A DNA stretch of 64,000 nucleotides from Choristoneura fumiferana (lineage: Eukaryota > Arthropoda > Insecta > Lepidoptera > Tortricidae): assembly GCF_025370935.1 (NCBI RefSeq), contig NC_133485.1, forward strand, positions 14,006,994-14,070,993. Direction: 5' to 3'. The notes below the pieces were generated by a model. It ran no database searches, was not told the DNA's origin, and was given only the letters and a program-made list of their open reading frames with translations. Shown here piece by piece: positions 47,601-59,619 of this stretch. Within the stretch, counting starts at the first letter, position 1, and every line of letters begins with the position of its first letter. The translations under genes were made by a program, and so were the position numbers.

Positions 47601-49974
47601 ATGTACTCCTTGACTATTGACACTTGTTTTATTATTGTACTTTGCGTAAATGGAGACAAAAATGGTAATACTAAAATCGTTATCTAGTTCTGTAGTTTGC
47701 TGTAAACTATGGATCTTTTTTTTTTTTATTTCCACTGGATGGCAAACGAGCTAGTGGGTCTCCTGATGGTAAGAGATCACCACCGCCCATAAACATCTGC
47801 AACACCAGGGGTATTGCAGATGCGTTGCCAACCTAGAGGCCTAAGATGGGATACCTCAAGTGCCAGTAATTTCACCGGCTGTCTTACTCTCCACGCCGAA
47901 ACACAACAGTGCAAGCACTGCTGCTTCCCTTCAGGATTAGCGAGTCCTACCACCTGCAGCATCGTATGAAGTTAATAAGTTAACGTAATTTAATATCAAT
48001 ATCAAAAGTTAAACACATCTTAGACAGGCCTAAAATGACAGTAGAATGATTATCCAAGTTTTTGTGATAGTACAACCGGTACTAATTAATTTATTGACAT
48101 ACATAGATAATCATTGTAACAGAAAACTATAGTTTATATCATCTGGAATACAAATCAACTGCATCTGCAAAACAATAATAAAAATTGTAATAGTAAGATA
48201 AACGTTATAGAGTTTTTCATTTTAAATGTGTTCTAGTTACAGGATATTTAAGTAAATACTTAATCATTCTTTGCTTAATCATCCCATTAAGATGGCAAGT
48301 ACTTTGACGGTGAACTTGACCAGCACTCGAACTTTGCCTACTTACAAATTACGATTGAAGTACTAATTTTATAATAATCTTTCAATACTTCTTTCAGTCG
48401 TCCACGAAGATAAACAGGCCTTGAGACAGGATCAATGTAAGTTAGTATGGAGTTTAGCTTACAAAATCTTTTTTGCTATGCATGATAGTTTTTCGTTCGA
48501 TCACAATCATGTCTGATGGATCTAGGATGGAGCACGCTTGACTTGTCAACTTCTTTTTTATCATTAAAAATAATACAGCATAATAGTTACAACCTATTCA
48601 CTGTCAAATTCAAAATATCGTTCCAGATTTAAAGATAATACTGACCCACTAGGACCTCCGCTTCGCTATTTCTAATTTTACTATTTTCGTTGTTATTTAT
48701 AATTTTACTGATCTTACCGTGCCACTAAAAGAGATTTATTGTACTAATGCAATCGTGATGCCTGATTTGCAAGTCAAATAAATAAATAAGTCAAAAATTT
48801 AAACTTTCAGGATTTTATGCTTTAGGGTAATTTGAGAACAATCATTCCAAGATTTTAGTATATCGGCTATTGGCATTTCATTCTTTTAATTTTTTGATTG
48901 TCGATGTAAAGAGCTTGTTGTTGTTCTTGTGAAGTTTCTATGTAGGTAGTTATTATAAATTGTCGGTAACCCGGTATCAGCATGTACCTTTAAAAGACAA
49001 TGAGTAGGTAAGAGATATTTTTTCATCCTTTTTAATAAATTTAAACATTTAAACCGCGTTCAAGGGTACACTTTTCTGTTCTTTGGAGATAAAATATTCA
49101 TATGATGATACGATATGTATGATTCTACAATCTCTATATTGTAATTTTTTCTTTAATTTTATACTGTAGTTTTAAGTATTTTTTATTTTTAACTATTAAA
49201 AAAAAAAACTTTCAGCCAAGTTTCTTGCGGCGCATTCTTCTTGGCAATGATGGTCTTTCCGAAAGCGCTGGTAGTTTAAAAATAACGTGTAAAGATATTT
49301 AATGTATACATACATCTAAAATAGGGTTTATGTAGTGGACACATATTAGGCATTCATTATGTAACTTGCTTTTTTCAGCTATTGTCTTCAGAGGATATGA
49401 AATAAGAAAAAAGTTTAATAGTATCAAACACGACATGAGTTATATACAGCCAAGCGAATTTATTAATATTCAAAAACGCATTGAAGAAAAATTGAACTTC
49501 TGTTTAAGCATGAAAGAAATATTTGAAACAACAAAAAAAGACTTACAAACAACAGACGTAATAACGAAGAGATCCATTCTAACAACCGAAGAATATGTGG
49601 AATCCAAAGAAATGCATACTAAAAGACCCACTAAAACTACTGGACAATACTTTGATTCAACTGAAAAAACAGTTTTTATAACAGAGGGCTATGTAAAAGT
49701 TTCAACAACAATGCCTGTTTCAACAAGAGAGGAATATTTTGAAACAACAGAAAAATCAGTTACTGATTATCTAGAAATAACTGAAACACCAAAGGAGACC
49801 ATGTCAACTATAGTAGACTATCCAGAAGATGTTACTAATTATCCTATACTACCTACAGAAATACCTATAGACACAGCAACAATAACAATGAAGCCGTGGA
49901 TCCACACTACAAACTCAGTACAATCAGAACCATGGTGGATAACCAGTATAATAAAAACTCGTAGAACGAGATAA
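47601..49974 (+). CDS. Family member 6: truncated Thr-rich paralog of member 5
   Basis: Exons are 47601-47664, 48398-48436 and 49379-49974, giving 232 residues, all phase 1. Donors are GTAATA and GTAAGT, and acceptors are TTTCAG. The signal peptide is MYSLTIDTCFIIVLCVNG. The exon 2 peptide (VHEDKQALRQDQ) is homologous to exon 2 of member 5 (VHENKQSLRK). The family motif KRIEEKLNFCL is at residues 67-77. The Thr-rich part is shorter and more degenerate than in member 5 but keeps STIVDYPEDVTNYP and PWWITS. The frame then stops at 49972. Downstream sequence (about 49975-50095) still resembles the basic tail and TWTIKEF end of members 5 and 7, but in broken frame. The copy has therefore lost its C-terminus and may be degenerating or newly shortened. 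Confidence 0.75.
47714..47960. repeat. GGATGGCAAACGAG repeat, deleted copy
   Basis: CACTGGATGGCAAACGAGC, AGATCACCACCGCCCATAAA and CACGCCGAAACACAACAG are shared with 58430-58735. This copy lacks the CAAGATGGTGGTAGC...CACAAGG segment before CCTACCACCT. It lies in intron 1 of member 6. The element class is unknown, probably a SINE or short non-autonomous transposon. Confidence 0.85.
49205..49300. repeat. Dispersed repeat, partner of 16325-16440
   Basis: CAAGTTTCTTGCGGCGCATT and CTTTCCGAAAGCGCTGGTAG, preceded by an A-rich tract. It lies in intron 2 of member 6, 80 bp before the last exon. Confidence 0.85.
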
Positions 49975-50301
49975 ACTAGATCAATTATGTTCAGGCACCT
50001 CAACTATTACCAGATTTGGATAAAAAGGGCTAGGTCAACAAGGAAATTTTGCGACATGGACCATAAAAGAGTTTTCTCAAACGACATGAAATATTGACGT
50101 TGTGTACAAGTTACAAGTAATAGGCCGGGAAGTATCGCGCTGCAGATTTCATACAAATTTACCGCCCTCGGCCGTCAATGCGACCGTCTTTTGTTTCAAC
50201 GCTCGCTGCGGCACGGCGCGCGCCCGTCGCACGCAGCCGCCGCGCCAGCAGCCACACAATACGGCGACCAGACTAGCGTCCCGCCAGCTTCATTTCTTGT
50301 T

Positions 50302-50545
50302 TTTTTTTATTGCTTGGTAATAAAAAGGCTACTATTATTTCAATGATGATGGTTTGTGCTCACACTCGGTCGTCTATATCTGCTTGGCCGGCAAGCCCCT
50401 ACTTCCCGGCCTCTACAGTAAGGCCGTTAAGAAACGAAGTAGGTAAACAGAGTTTTGACCAAGATTATCTTTTTGAACCCTATGTAGCCAAACCATCATC
50501 ATTGAAATAATAGTAGCCTTTTTATTACCAAGCAATAAAAAAAAT
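50302..50545. repeat. Inverted repeat (TTGCTTGGTAATAAAAAGGC)
   Basis: The left arm 50302-50352 (TTATTGCTTGGTAATAAAAA onward) and right arm 50487-50545 are reverse complements over about 50 nt. Probably a MITE. Confidence 0.85.
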
Positions 50546-50550
50546 CCAAA

Positions 50551-50764
50551 TAAGGTGACCCGAGGCTATTGTAGCTGAATATTGTATCTGAGCCGTCTGA
50601 TGGCGTCCTTACGACGCCATCTTCTTCTCGGCCATTTTACGTTGTGTTCGCCAGAAGACCGTCTTCACACAACACACATGAGCATGTCGAACATGGCATC
50701 GTAAGGACGCCATCAGACGGCTCAGATACAATATCCCCCCAGCTACCATAGCCCCGGGTCACTT
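50551..50764. repeat. Inverted repeat (TAAGTGACCCGGGGCTA arms)
   Basis: TAAGGTGACCCGAGGCTATT at the left and AGCCCCGGGTCACTTA-like at the right, with GAGCCGTCTGATGGCGTCCT and its complement inside. It begins 5 bp after the previous inverted repeat. Confidence 0.8.
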
Positions 50765-50769
50765 ATACA

Positions 50770-52200
50770 ACTTAATAAACATATCAAATTTAACAATTTA
50801 AGAACATCATCACTTACTTTACATAAATTGAGTAATAAAGCATTTTAAAAAACAGTAGTGCAAATCCTAAAAAAATAATGTAAAGAAAACAAATTTTCTG
50901 AAATGACTAAATAATACAGAATAATGTAGATAATTAAAACAGAATAAATGAAATTTTATTTTTAAAAACACGTAGTGTTTTTGTTGCTGCCTGAATAATA
51001 TTGTTTTGCCTTGTGTAGTGTTGTCTATTGCTGTGTTGTGAATAAATGTATTTCTTTCTTTCTTTCTTTTAATAAATTGATATTCGAAGAAAAGTTACGA
51101 TGTCTTTCAACTGTCAAATTTTTACATGATAATTCGTATTACGTATGTAGAAACCTCGGTAGTTATATATAAAAGGTGAAATTAACCAAACTTTGCAGAT
51201 TTATTCAATGCTATCATATCATATCCACAGAAAAAAAATAAGCATGTTATGTTTCCGCGTTCGATTCCTACTGATCTGCTTGAAGTTAGTGCCAAGCGCA
51301 ATAGGGTAGGTACAATCGAGAAAACTGAATCACGTACCAAGGTGGGACATTTTCACTATCAATTTCGCTAGGATATCTTTGGCAGATGTATGGAACGTCA
51401 ATTGACATCAATAGGACACAGGTTCCACCCTGGTTGATTCAGTTTCTTTGACTGTAATATTCTGTATAATTATCTTCTATATGAACGTCTTGGATAAAAT
51501 GGTTTTATGCTCTTGTTGTACAATCTACTATTATATTCGTAATTAAAATAATTAAAATGTTACACATTTTTAAATAACATTAGGGAACAAAAATCTTTAA
51601 TTCGTAGTAAAAAGTAGATTTTTGTCAAAGCAACTGAATAAAAAATACTTCATCAAGTTTTATGCGAGTCGTCATCATGATCTATGTACCTATGTAAATA
51701 AATATTTGTCAATTTTTGCCATTAATTATATACTATGTTTTTCTTGAATTCCGTTAACTTCGACTGATGACTATGAGTAAGTTCATTGATAGAAACTATT
51801 AGCTGGTAAATAACTTTTTAGCAGAATCGAAAACTTACATAATGTATCATATTTTATAATGCTCACAGTCACCGTTAAAGACGAAATTACATGACACAAA
51901 AGATAGACCCTAAAAAAATCACTGACACCTTATTTTTCTAAACATATTGTATGAATCAAAAATAAAGGAATTATAATACCCCATACTGGCCCATACGACC
52001 TTTAAACAGCAATGAGCATAATTAATTGTTATAATTCTTAGTTATCTTTTAAACAGTAAGAGGCCACTAGGGTCTTGGAGATATTGATTCCATTTGACCT
52101 AATGAATGTTCTTTAAAAATAACGGAAATCAAAAATAACAAGTATCATAACGAAAGATGATGTAAGTTTTTCTCGTGCAAACTGCAATGCTGATTCAATT
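50770..52200. other. Spacer between members 6 and 7
   Basis: AT-rich spacer with a TTTC microsatellite. No exon with a signal peptide and a phase-1 donor was found. Confidence 0.5.
51054..51072. repeat. TTTC microsatellite
   Basis: TTTCTTTCTTTCTTTC run downstream of an A-rich stretch. Simple repeat. Confidence 0.9.
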
Positions 52201-52369
52201 TACTGTTTTCATATATACTTCATTGATTTTTCCTTTTGTTCAGTGCAAAATCAATTATCGATTAAAAGCCAAATTAAATTCAACAAGCTATTTCATGTAT
52301 GTAAGGGCTTTAATCAGATTTTGTTTATAAGAAATTGAAAAACCTGTGCTGTTATTATTTATATGAACA

Positions 52370-54669
52370 ATGCGGGGCTTGCTTATTGTTATTTTGTTCA
52401 TTCTAAGTTTAAATACTTGTGTTGGAAGGAGAAAAAATGGACATTCCAAGAAATTGGGATTCATTGATGATCTGGGTAGTTATCTTTATTGTTTTTATTT
52501 TAATAGTAGCAAACAGTATACAATTAGAGATGGGCCATTCTGTTAAAATAAAAAATTCGGTCAAATTTCGTTTAGTAGTTCTAGTAAAATTTAAATCCGA
52601 GCAGATAATTATGAAGAAATGTTCAATTTAATTGTTGGAAACACCCTTTATACCCTAAATTTGGTAAATTGCGACAAGTGTACTCAATTCAAGCCTCGTT
52701 TGATTCTTGTAGATATAACAAAAATAACTCAAAAAAGAAATGCAAAAAGATGAGCTTTAAATTATGTATCTTATTAGAAACGCTGCCAAGTTTAGGGTTA
52801 ATAATTAAAAAATCGTTGATGTTTCTCAATGTTTAGTGTGTGAAAATTGTTAACCAAAAACTATTTTTTTTAAATTCAATTTACCTATTGTGATCAAAAT
52901 GTAAGTTTGTTTCATTTTTGTTGCATATTTTACTGACATGACAGACATGCTTTCTATTAGGTAATTTCAGTCAAATAGAAATAGTACAAGTAGTATCTTT
53001 TTTTCTAGTGCCGAATGCTTAAACCGAATACTCGATTTCGGCCTAATGTCGAAATTCGGCTCAAGCTGCCGAAATCGGTTAAACCGAATGTGGACCCATC
53101 CCTAGTATACAATGTATTTAGATAGTAGTGTAACATTAGTGCAAACCATAGTCCAACTCAAATGCTTTTTAATACGCTTTTATTAGCTTGCTATCTATGT
53201 AACGGAATCCTTGAATGTGATTTCACCTCCTTCAAAACGTCGGAATAATTGAAACTTTGCACACTTACCAATCAAGAACCGATGATACTTTATCAAGAAC
53301 TATTTTTTTTTACAATAAATCGAACTAAAAAGTGAAAAATAATTCTTATATAGGCAACGAATAATAATGAACGCAAAATATTACTATTATTGTGAAAAAA
53401 AAACCATGGGGCGCTTTGTACTATATTTTTCATATATCGAACACCTCACGCTTTTTCCACAATAATGCTAATATTTTTCGTTCATTATTATTTTCTGCCT
53501 ATATTAAGAATTATTTTTCACTTTTTAGTTCGATGTGCTATAAAAGCGTGTTTTTTAGTTTATTTAAACGAAATTTATTAAATATAAAGTATTTATTCCT
53601 TAAATATGAAGGCCATAGATTGTTCGCCTTAGGCATTTGTCTATGCAAAATTTAAATTGATGAACGTTGATATTGTTTTTTTTTTATTCAAAAAAATAGT
53701 TAAAAAGTGTTTAATTTTTTCCTCATCTTATACTGTTACGTCTCTACTATATTATCTGTACTATTTTCAGAAGCCAGAATTAAGGCTATTAAACTGCAAA
53801 CAAAAACGAAAAAATTTAAAAAAGATTTTGCAGTTATAATGATATATATCCAGCTTCAGGCTCGTCTCGAAGGGAAACTGAATTTGTGTATCAATAGAAA
53901 AAAAACCAAGACCACTTTAACTGAAGAACCAATAACTAGACCTGATCTAACTGCTACCACAGAAGAATATTTTGAACCAACTGAAAAGCCTAGTAAGACA
54001 ACAGAAGATTATTTTGAACCAACAGAAAGGCCTGATGTGACAACAGAAGAATATTTTGAACCAACAGAAAGACTCCATACAACGGAAGAATATTTTGAAC
54101 CAACAAAAATGCCTGATGTAACAACGGAAGAATATTTTGAGTCAACAGAAAGGCCTGATGTGACAACAGAAGAATATTTTGAACCGACGGAAAAACCTGG
54201 TAAGACAACAGAAGATTATTATGAACCAACAGAAAGGCCTACTATGACTACGGAAGATTATTCAGAAATAACAGATACACCAACGGAGACCTTTTCGACC
54301 ATAGTAGACTACCCTGAAGATGTTACTAACCACCGTACACTACCTCCAACAGAGGTACAGATGGAAACAATAACAACGACGATGGAGCCATGGATCGACA
54401 CTACAAGCTCATTACAACCTAAACCGTGGTGGGTTACTTCAAAAACACCCCATAAAACGAAATCAACTTCTACAAGACATACTCATCATCACCGATCATC
54501 GACCCGGAGAACAAACAGAACAAAAAAGACGAGGCCTACAAGGAGTATTTCAACTATTTCGAGGCATACTCACTACCATCGGACTTCGACAAGGCGTACT
54601 CGTACTAAGCCATCAAGGCGGACATGGACCATCAAAAATTTCACCATGCATAGTAAGAGATGGCGTTAA
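52370..54669 (+). CDS. Family member 7: secreted protein with TTEEYFEPTERPDV repeats
   Basis: Exons are 52370-52475 and 53771-54669, giving 334 residues, with one phase-1 intron (donor GGTAGTT, acceptor TATTTTCAG). Exon 1 encodes the signal peptide MRGLLIVILFILSLNTCVG and continues through GRRKNG into what is a separate exon in members 5 and 6. The family helix ends in QARLEGKLNLCI (residues 65-76). About eight 14-residue units of the type TTEEYFEPTERPDV follow, each a candidate O-glycosylation cluster with one acidic-flanked Tyr. Then come STIVDYPEDVTNH, PWIDTTSS and PWWVTS, a basic stretch rich in Arg, Thr, Ser and His, and the closing TWTIKNFT. The repeats are close to identical, suggesting recent expansion. 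The function is unknown. A structural or mucin-like secretion is inferred. Confidence 0.8.
52976..53104. repeat. Repeat fragment with CCGAAT/ATTCGGC motifs
   Basis: The segment is full of inverted CCGAAT and ATTCGGC words and ends in GTGGACCCATCCCTAGTA. An end reading TAGGGATGGG in reverse is typical of hAT-like terminal repeats. No second end is visible, so it is probably a truncated non-autonomous element. Confidence 0.45.
53317..53535. repeat. Inverted-repeat element in the intron of member 7
   Basis: The left arm reads ATCGAACTAAAAAGTGAAAA onward (53317 to about 53374). The right arm (about 53478-53535) is its reverse complement, ending CACTTTTTAGTTCGAT. The arms are about 57 nt and the loop about 100 nt. 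It is probably a MITE. Confidence 0.8.
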
Positions 54670-55639
54670 GAGAAGTATAGTTTCGGTCACACCTCAGTTA
54701 TAAATAGGCTGACGCAGCGTAAACGCAGTGACGTGACTCATGCATCAAATTGACGCGTACCGACCAAAGCTACAGAACAGTATAATAAGAGGAATAGAAA
54801 TGTCATGCGAGCTTGAAAATACGATCCCCCACATGGCTAATTAATAAGTCATAAGTTCGACCGTAATCTACAAAAAACGCGTACTGACAATGGGAGGGGG
54901 TATCCTAGTGGACATCGACATCTATGTATGTATAGATTGCATGTTTCTTAAATCAAAACGGCGCACGAAATTAGTTCACAGCGCGGATTTGTGAGCCTTT
55001 CACTATAGTTTGTTGATGTCCGTGACAGGGGTTGTGCCAGAGTAATACATGGATGATTGATGCGCCGCTCGTTTTGTTACAAACAGCCAGTCTAGTGCCG
55101 TAAGGTGCATAGATGTCAACTGCTAGTGGAAACATTTCTATTAATCATATTATTTGTAATGTGTGTGTGTGTGCACGTCATTGTGTTTACCGTGCGTCAG
55201 CATATTATGAGCAGCAGAGTGGTCGATTCTATAAAGCAGACTCTCTCTATAACCATCCTTACTGAAACATTATTCCGTAAAGTCACTTTCCGGTTTTAGA
55301 TGATCACATTTTATACAAATTAAAGCGTCAAATATGATTTAATCTTTTTTATTTGAAAATCTTTTTCAGTGTGAGACTTTATGCAACGACCAATTACTCG
55401 TATTATAAGTTAGATAAAATGTTCTGTTTTTTTTTTTAAATGACGATGGCTTTTGTGCTATTATGACCACAAATAAAAATTACTTAATTATTATTATTGG
55501 GCATTTCTCTCATTTCGTTCAAAACGCAAAAGTTTGCGAGAAAATATTTATTCCTTTTATTTGCGCGCTTGTTAGAAGATTTGCGATAAAAGAACATATG
55601 TAATTAATTTACCAGTTAATTACACTTATAATTAGCAGA

Positions 55640-56395
55640 AATGTGATTTTTTAAATTTCTTTAAAGTATGGTAATGACGAATCAAATGTTTCATTACCAT
55701 GTGTCGGTAATGAAAAATTGCTGTCAGAAACAAATAAAAATCCACGTCAAATCAAGGTTTTTTTTTTACTTAAAAAAAAAAACACAAATGATGGTAATGA
55801 GAGGAATAGTAATGATAGTTTATTGGTTTTCATCGATTTACTTCTTTAGTAAATACAATACGTACTTAGTGTCACCATTGAAAGTATTCAAACCTAATGG
55901 TAGTCATTTTAGTATTTATAATAAAATGACACCTTCAACACTTAGCACCAAAAAGCGCAAATGGTATAATGAAACAAAATGCGTACCAAAGGTGAAATTC
56001 CGACAGTCATCATTATTTTTTCCAAAACCTGCCAGCGTCTGCTCTATTTGCTGTCTACTGGTCAACTAGGAGTCAAATTCCGACACGCGCGGAAGGGGCG
56101 AGGCATAACACTTCAAGTGTTCACGAGCTGTTTTTCTTAAATCAAATAGAACTTACGGTAATGACATTTTTTTTGTACCAAAACTATCTGTGTTCAGTGT
56201 ACGTAAACAACAAACGCTATATTTTTTTTAACTTTACATTTTTAATCCTTGATATATACTTTAAACATACTAGAAGAACAGCACTCCGTGAAACATCAGG
56301 TTATTTTATTATTAAATTTAATTTACTAAAATTCGCCCCTTGCACGGTGATGGTAATGAGATTTAGGCTAAAAAAAATATTATTACTTACATAAT
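55640..56395. repeat. AT-rich region with five GGTAATGA words
   Basis: GGTAATGA occurs at about 55670, 55702, 55794, 56158 and 56350, far more often than in the rest of the spacer. The long open frame here (55668-56069) has biased composition and no recognisable domain, so I treat the region as a repeat of unknown class. Confidence 0.4.
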
Positions 56396-57290
56396 TATCA
56401 TATTAAGTAAAAAGTTTTAGGTGGCAAATATACTTTGATACTCAGCTAAAACGTAAAAAAATATTTGGTTGTTGTAGAGTACGTAGTTTTGTTTTAATTT
56501 AGATGGACATGCGATTTGCACGAAATGAGAGAATTACCCTTTTCTAAATTCCCACGAGATAGGGAATAAATAGGATTTATATTTTCGCTTCAAAGTGGCC
56601 CTAACTCCGTAATTATAAATATTAGAGACTTTAAATTTGGCATGCAGGTAGGTAATACTAACAGGTACAAACTGTTTTAAGATTTCCCAAAAGTCCCACG
56701 GTATAAAACGAATAAACGGTTGTTTCAATTCAATCAGGGATATTATAGATTTCTATAAAATTTACTTATTCTTTAATTATCTTAATTATCGCATACGAAG
56801 TCGGGGGCAAAAGTAACGCGTAAGCAAGTAAATACTTTAATTTAACGTTTTCTAAAATCCTACCCCTAAGGGTGTGAAACAGGGGTTCAAAGTTTTTATG
56901 AATTATGATTAGTTAGGCTGATTTTTGAATTCGAAAGTTTGCACCATCTGTCTAAAATAATGTCTGTCTCTATTATTATTTTCATATTATCCTCCAAAAA
57001 ATCAATCAAAACACGATTGTAGAAAGGAAATCTATTTATTATCGCGTTAAATAAACCACAAATTTAATGCGAGCGAAGCCGCGGGCAAAAGCTAGCTGTT
57101 ACAGAGAATTGAAATTATTTACTATACTACTAAAATAAGGTTCCATGGTGGCCCAGGAATCCAATTGGTTGACTGTACACATATACTTATAACCTCGACT
57201 TGACAACTCTTAGCTTGAACTACATATACCCACCTACTTGTTCATATAATACGATTACACTGTAGAGGATTATTTTAGTCATAAGTAGGT

Positions 57291-57382
57291 ATGGGTAATG
57301 TGCCATTAAAAAATAATAGCAGGGTAAATTTTATTTGCTTTGTTTTTGTGTATTTGCTTTTGAGTTTTCTCGTTGTGAATGG
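57291..57382 (+). CDS. Candidate signal-peptide exon for member 8
   Basis: An ATG at 57291 opens 30 codons with a strongly hydrophobic core (VNFICFVFVYLLLSFLVV) and ends in V-N-G, like the first exons of members 2, 5, 6 and 7 (AATG before the donor). Here the sequence is AATGGGTGAAT, so the usable GTGAAT donor leaves one extra G and phase 2, where the next member-8 exon needs phase 1. The extra base may be an assembly error, a disabling mutation, or a sign that this exon is unrelated. No better leader was found before 61723. Confidence 0.4.
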
Positions 57383-57810
57383 GTGAATTAATTTTCCTGC
57401 ATTTCGCATTATAAACGTTGTACAATATAAATACGTGTGAAATGTAGGCAATGCCCATTAATAACTATTTTGAAAGGATTAGGAGTAGAACCAAGTTTTT
57501 CACTATAGGTTTAGTGATTAGTGTGAATAATTCCCAAAGTAATTGATCGATGCCTCTAATTCGACAATGCCTACTTAATTAAGGTGTAACCATGGTGCTC
57601 ATTAAGATGACCGTTAAAATCGATTTCAACCGAATTGTTAATAATTGGTAAGAAAAGTGTCAAATGATTGGCAGCAAATATGTGTGACTGGACTACCAGT
57701 GTCTTTTTAATAATTTCGATATCGAAATGTGCCACAAGGGGGGAAGACGGTAAACTTTTTTAGTATATTTTGACAACAGAGAAAATTTCATTTTATACTT
57801 TAACATTTTA

Positions 57811-58085
57811 GACGACCAGATGGCCTAGTGGTTAGAGAACCTGACTACGAAGCTTGAGGTCCCGGGTTCGATTCCCGTGTCGGGGCAGATATTTGTATGA
57901 AAAATACGAATGTTTGTTCTCGGGTCTTGGGTGTTTAATATGTATTTAAGTATGTATCTATCTAAATAATTATATTTATCCGTTGCTTAGGTAGTACCCA
58001 TAACACAAGCTTTGCTAAGCTTACTTTGGGACTAGGTTAATTGGTGTTAATTGTCCCGTTATATTTATTTATTTATTTATGTATT
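57811..58085 (+). mobile_element. tRNA-derived SINE, intact internal promoter
   Basis: A box A-like TGGCCTAGTGGTTAGAG (57821) and a box B GGTTCGATTCC (57865) have tRNA-like spacing, preceded by GACGACCAGA. A tRNA-unrelated body (GAATGTTTGTTCTCGGGTCTT) and a TTTA-repeat tail (58060-58085) follow. This is the fuller copy of the family also seen at 12546-12800. Confidence 0.9.
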
Positions 58086-58429
58086 TATACTTTGCATGTA
58101 AACTAAACCCAACTAAATAGTTAGTAAGTACGAGTGTTACACTGATTGAAAGTTTTACGATACACTAAAACAAAGTTGTTCCTTTTTAAGATTGCTTCCA
58201 TTATGTTATTCCAAAGCGAATGTGACTAATGATAAACATTGAATTTTATTTATAGCATTCGTTTTTACGGAGTTAAGACCAAATTAAATCGATTGTTCGC
58301 CCCCGAAAACCCTCATAAAGCAAATTTAATCGAAATAGTTAAATCGTCCAAAGGGGTAATGTGGCCGCCATCATGGGAACCCTAAGCTGCCACAGGCAGA
58401 TCTTTTGGACGGGGTGTTCTTTATATAAT

Positions 58430-58735
58430 TTTTTATTTTTTTATTTGACTGGATGGCAAACGAGCAAGTGGGTCGCCTGATGGTAAGAGATCACCACCGC
58501 CCATAAACATCTGCAACATCAGGGGTATTGCAGATGCGTTGCCATCCTAGAGGCCTAAGATGGCATACCTCAATTGCCAGTTATTTTACCGGCTGTCTTA
58601 CTCTCCACGCCGAAACACAACATTGCAAGCACTGTTGCTTCACGGCAGGATTAGCGAGCAAGATGGTGGTAGCAATCCGGGCGGACCTTGCACAAGGTCC
58701 TACCACCTATAGATATAATTTAGTCAAGGTTTCTT
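58430..58735. repeat. GGATGGCAAACGAG repeat, longer copy
   Basis: It is collinear with 47714-47960 and includes the extra AAGATGGTGGTAGCAATCCG segment. It starts after a T-rich stretch and ends at CCTACCACCT. Confidence 0.85.
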
Positions 58736-58925
58736 AGGTAAGTTTTGTTTGTCTTCTTTTTAACTATAACTTTCATGGTGACTATTTACTGAATAAATGA
58801 ATTAGTTAAATCGTTTCCGAGATACCCAAAATAAATAAATAGGTGCCTACCTATACGAGAATAGATCGTTTAAAAGTATCAACATAACAATCCATAGTTA
58901 GTTAATTCTCTTACTTGTATTACCT

Positions 58926-59541
58926 TTTTAGGGTTCCGGAGCCAAAATGGCACAAACGGAACCCTTATAGTTTCGCCATGTCTGTCTGTCTGTCTGTCTG
59001 CGGCTTTTCTCAAGGACTATCAATGCTAGAAAGCTGTAATTTTGCACGGATATATATGTAAAGTATGCCGACAAAATGGTACAATAAAAAAATAATAGAC
59101 GTAAAGTGGGAAAATTTTTTTATTAATAATAATAATAGACGTAAAGTGGGGGTATTTTTTTTCTCATCAAACCATATAGAGTTTTGCTAAAACGATTTTT
59201 TGATTCAGTGATTTGTTTGTGAAATATTCAACTTTAAAATGTAAATTTTCAATAAAATCGAGCGTCCCCCCTCTAAAATCTAAACCGGTGGGTGGAAAAT
59301 TTTGAAAAAATTCAGGATGGTAGTAAGTATATCAAACTGTCAAGGAAAATTATAACGGCTAAGTTTGCTTGAGAATTATTAGTATTTTAAGAGTAAATAG
59401 CAGCCTAAGGTATAAAATATACCTAAACTTGGAAGATTTCGTATAAAATACGAAATCCTTCGAAAAATATTACTTAATTTTTTCGTAATGTCTACGGAAC
59501 CCTATTTCGGGCGTGACCAACATGCTCTTGGCCGGTTTTTT
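58926..59541. repeat. GGTTCCG-family element, copy 3
   Basis: It starts AGGGTTCCGGAGCC and ends CTCTTGGCCGGTTTTT. It is the close relative of 17583-18195 and contains an internal duplication of AATAATAGACGTAAAGTGGG. Confidence 0.85.
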
Positions 59542-59619
59542 ACATCAACAATTTGAATTTTTATTCTTTTGTTAACACACACACACACACACAAACATCA
59601 CGCCTGTATTACCAAACGT

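Noticed and set aside
55105..55299. Hydrophobic frame with FLLIILFVMCVCVHV near 55130
   Set aside because: It has no ATG in frame before the hydrophobic stretch and an upstream stop at 55093, and overlaps a GT microsatellite.
55668..56069. 133-codon plus-strand open frame
   Set aside because: Low-complexity composition caused by GGTAATGA words and A/T runs, with no leader or domain.
57821..57890. Functional tRNA gene
   Set aside because: A and B boxes are present but the sequence does not fold into a full cloverleaf by eye and continues into a SINE body and TTTA tail.
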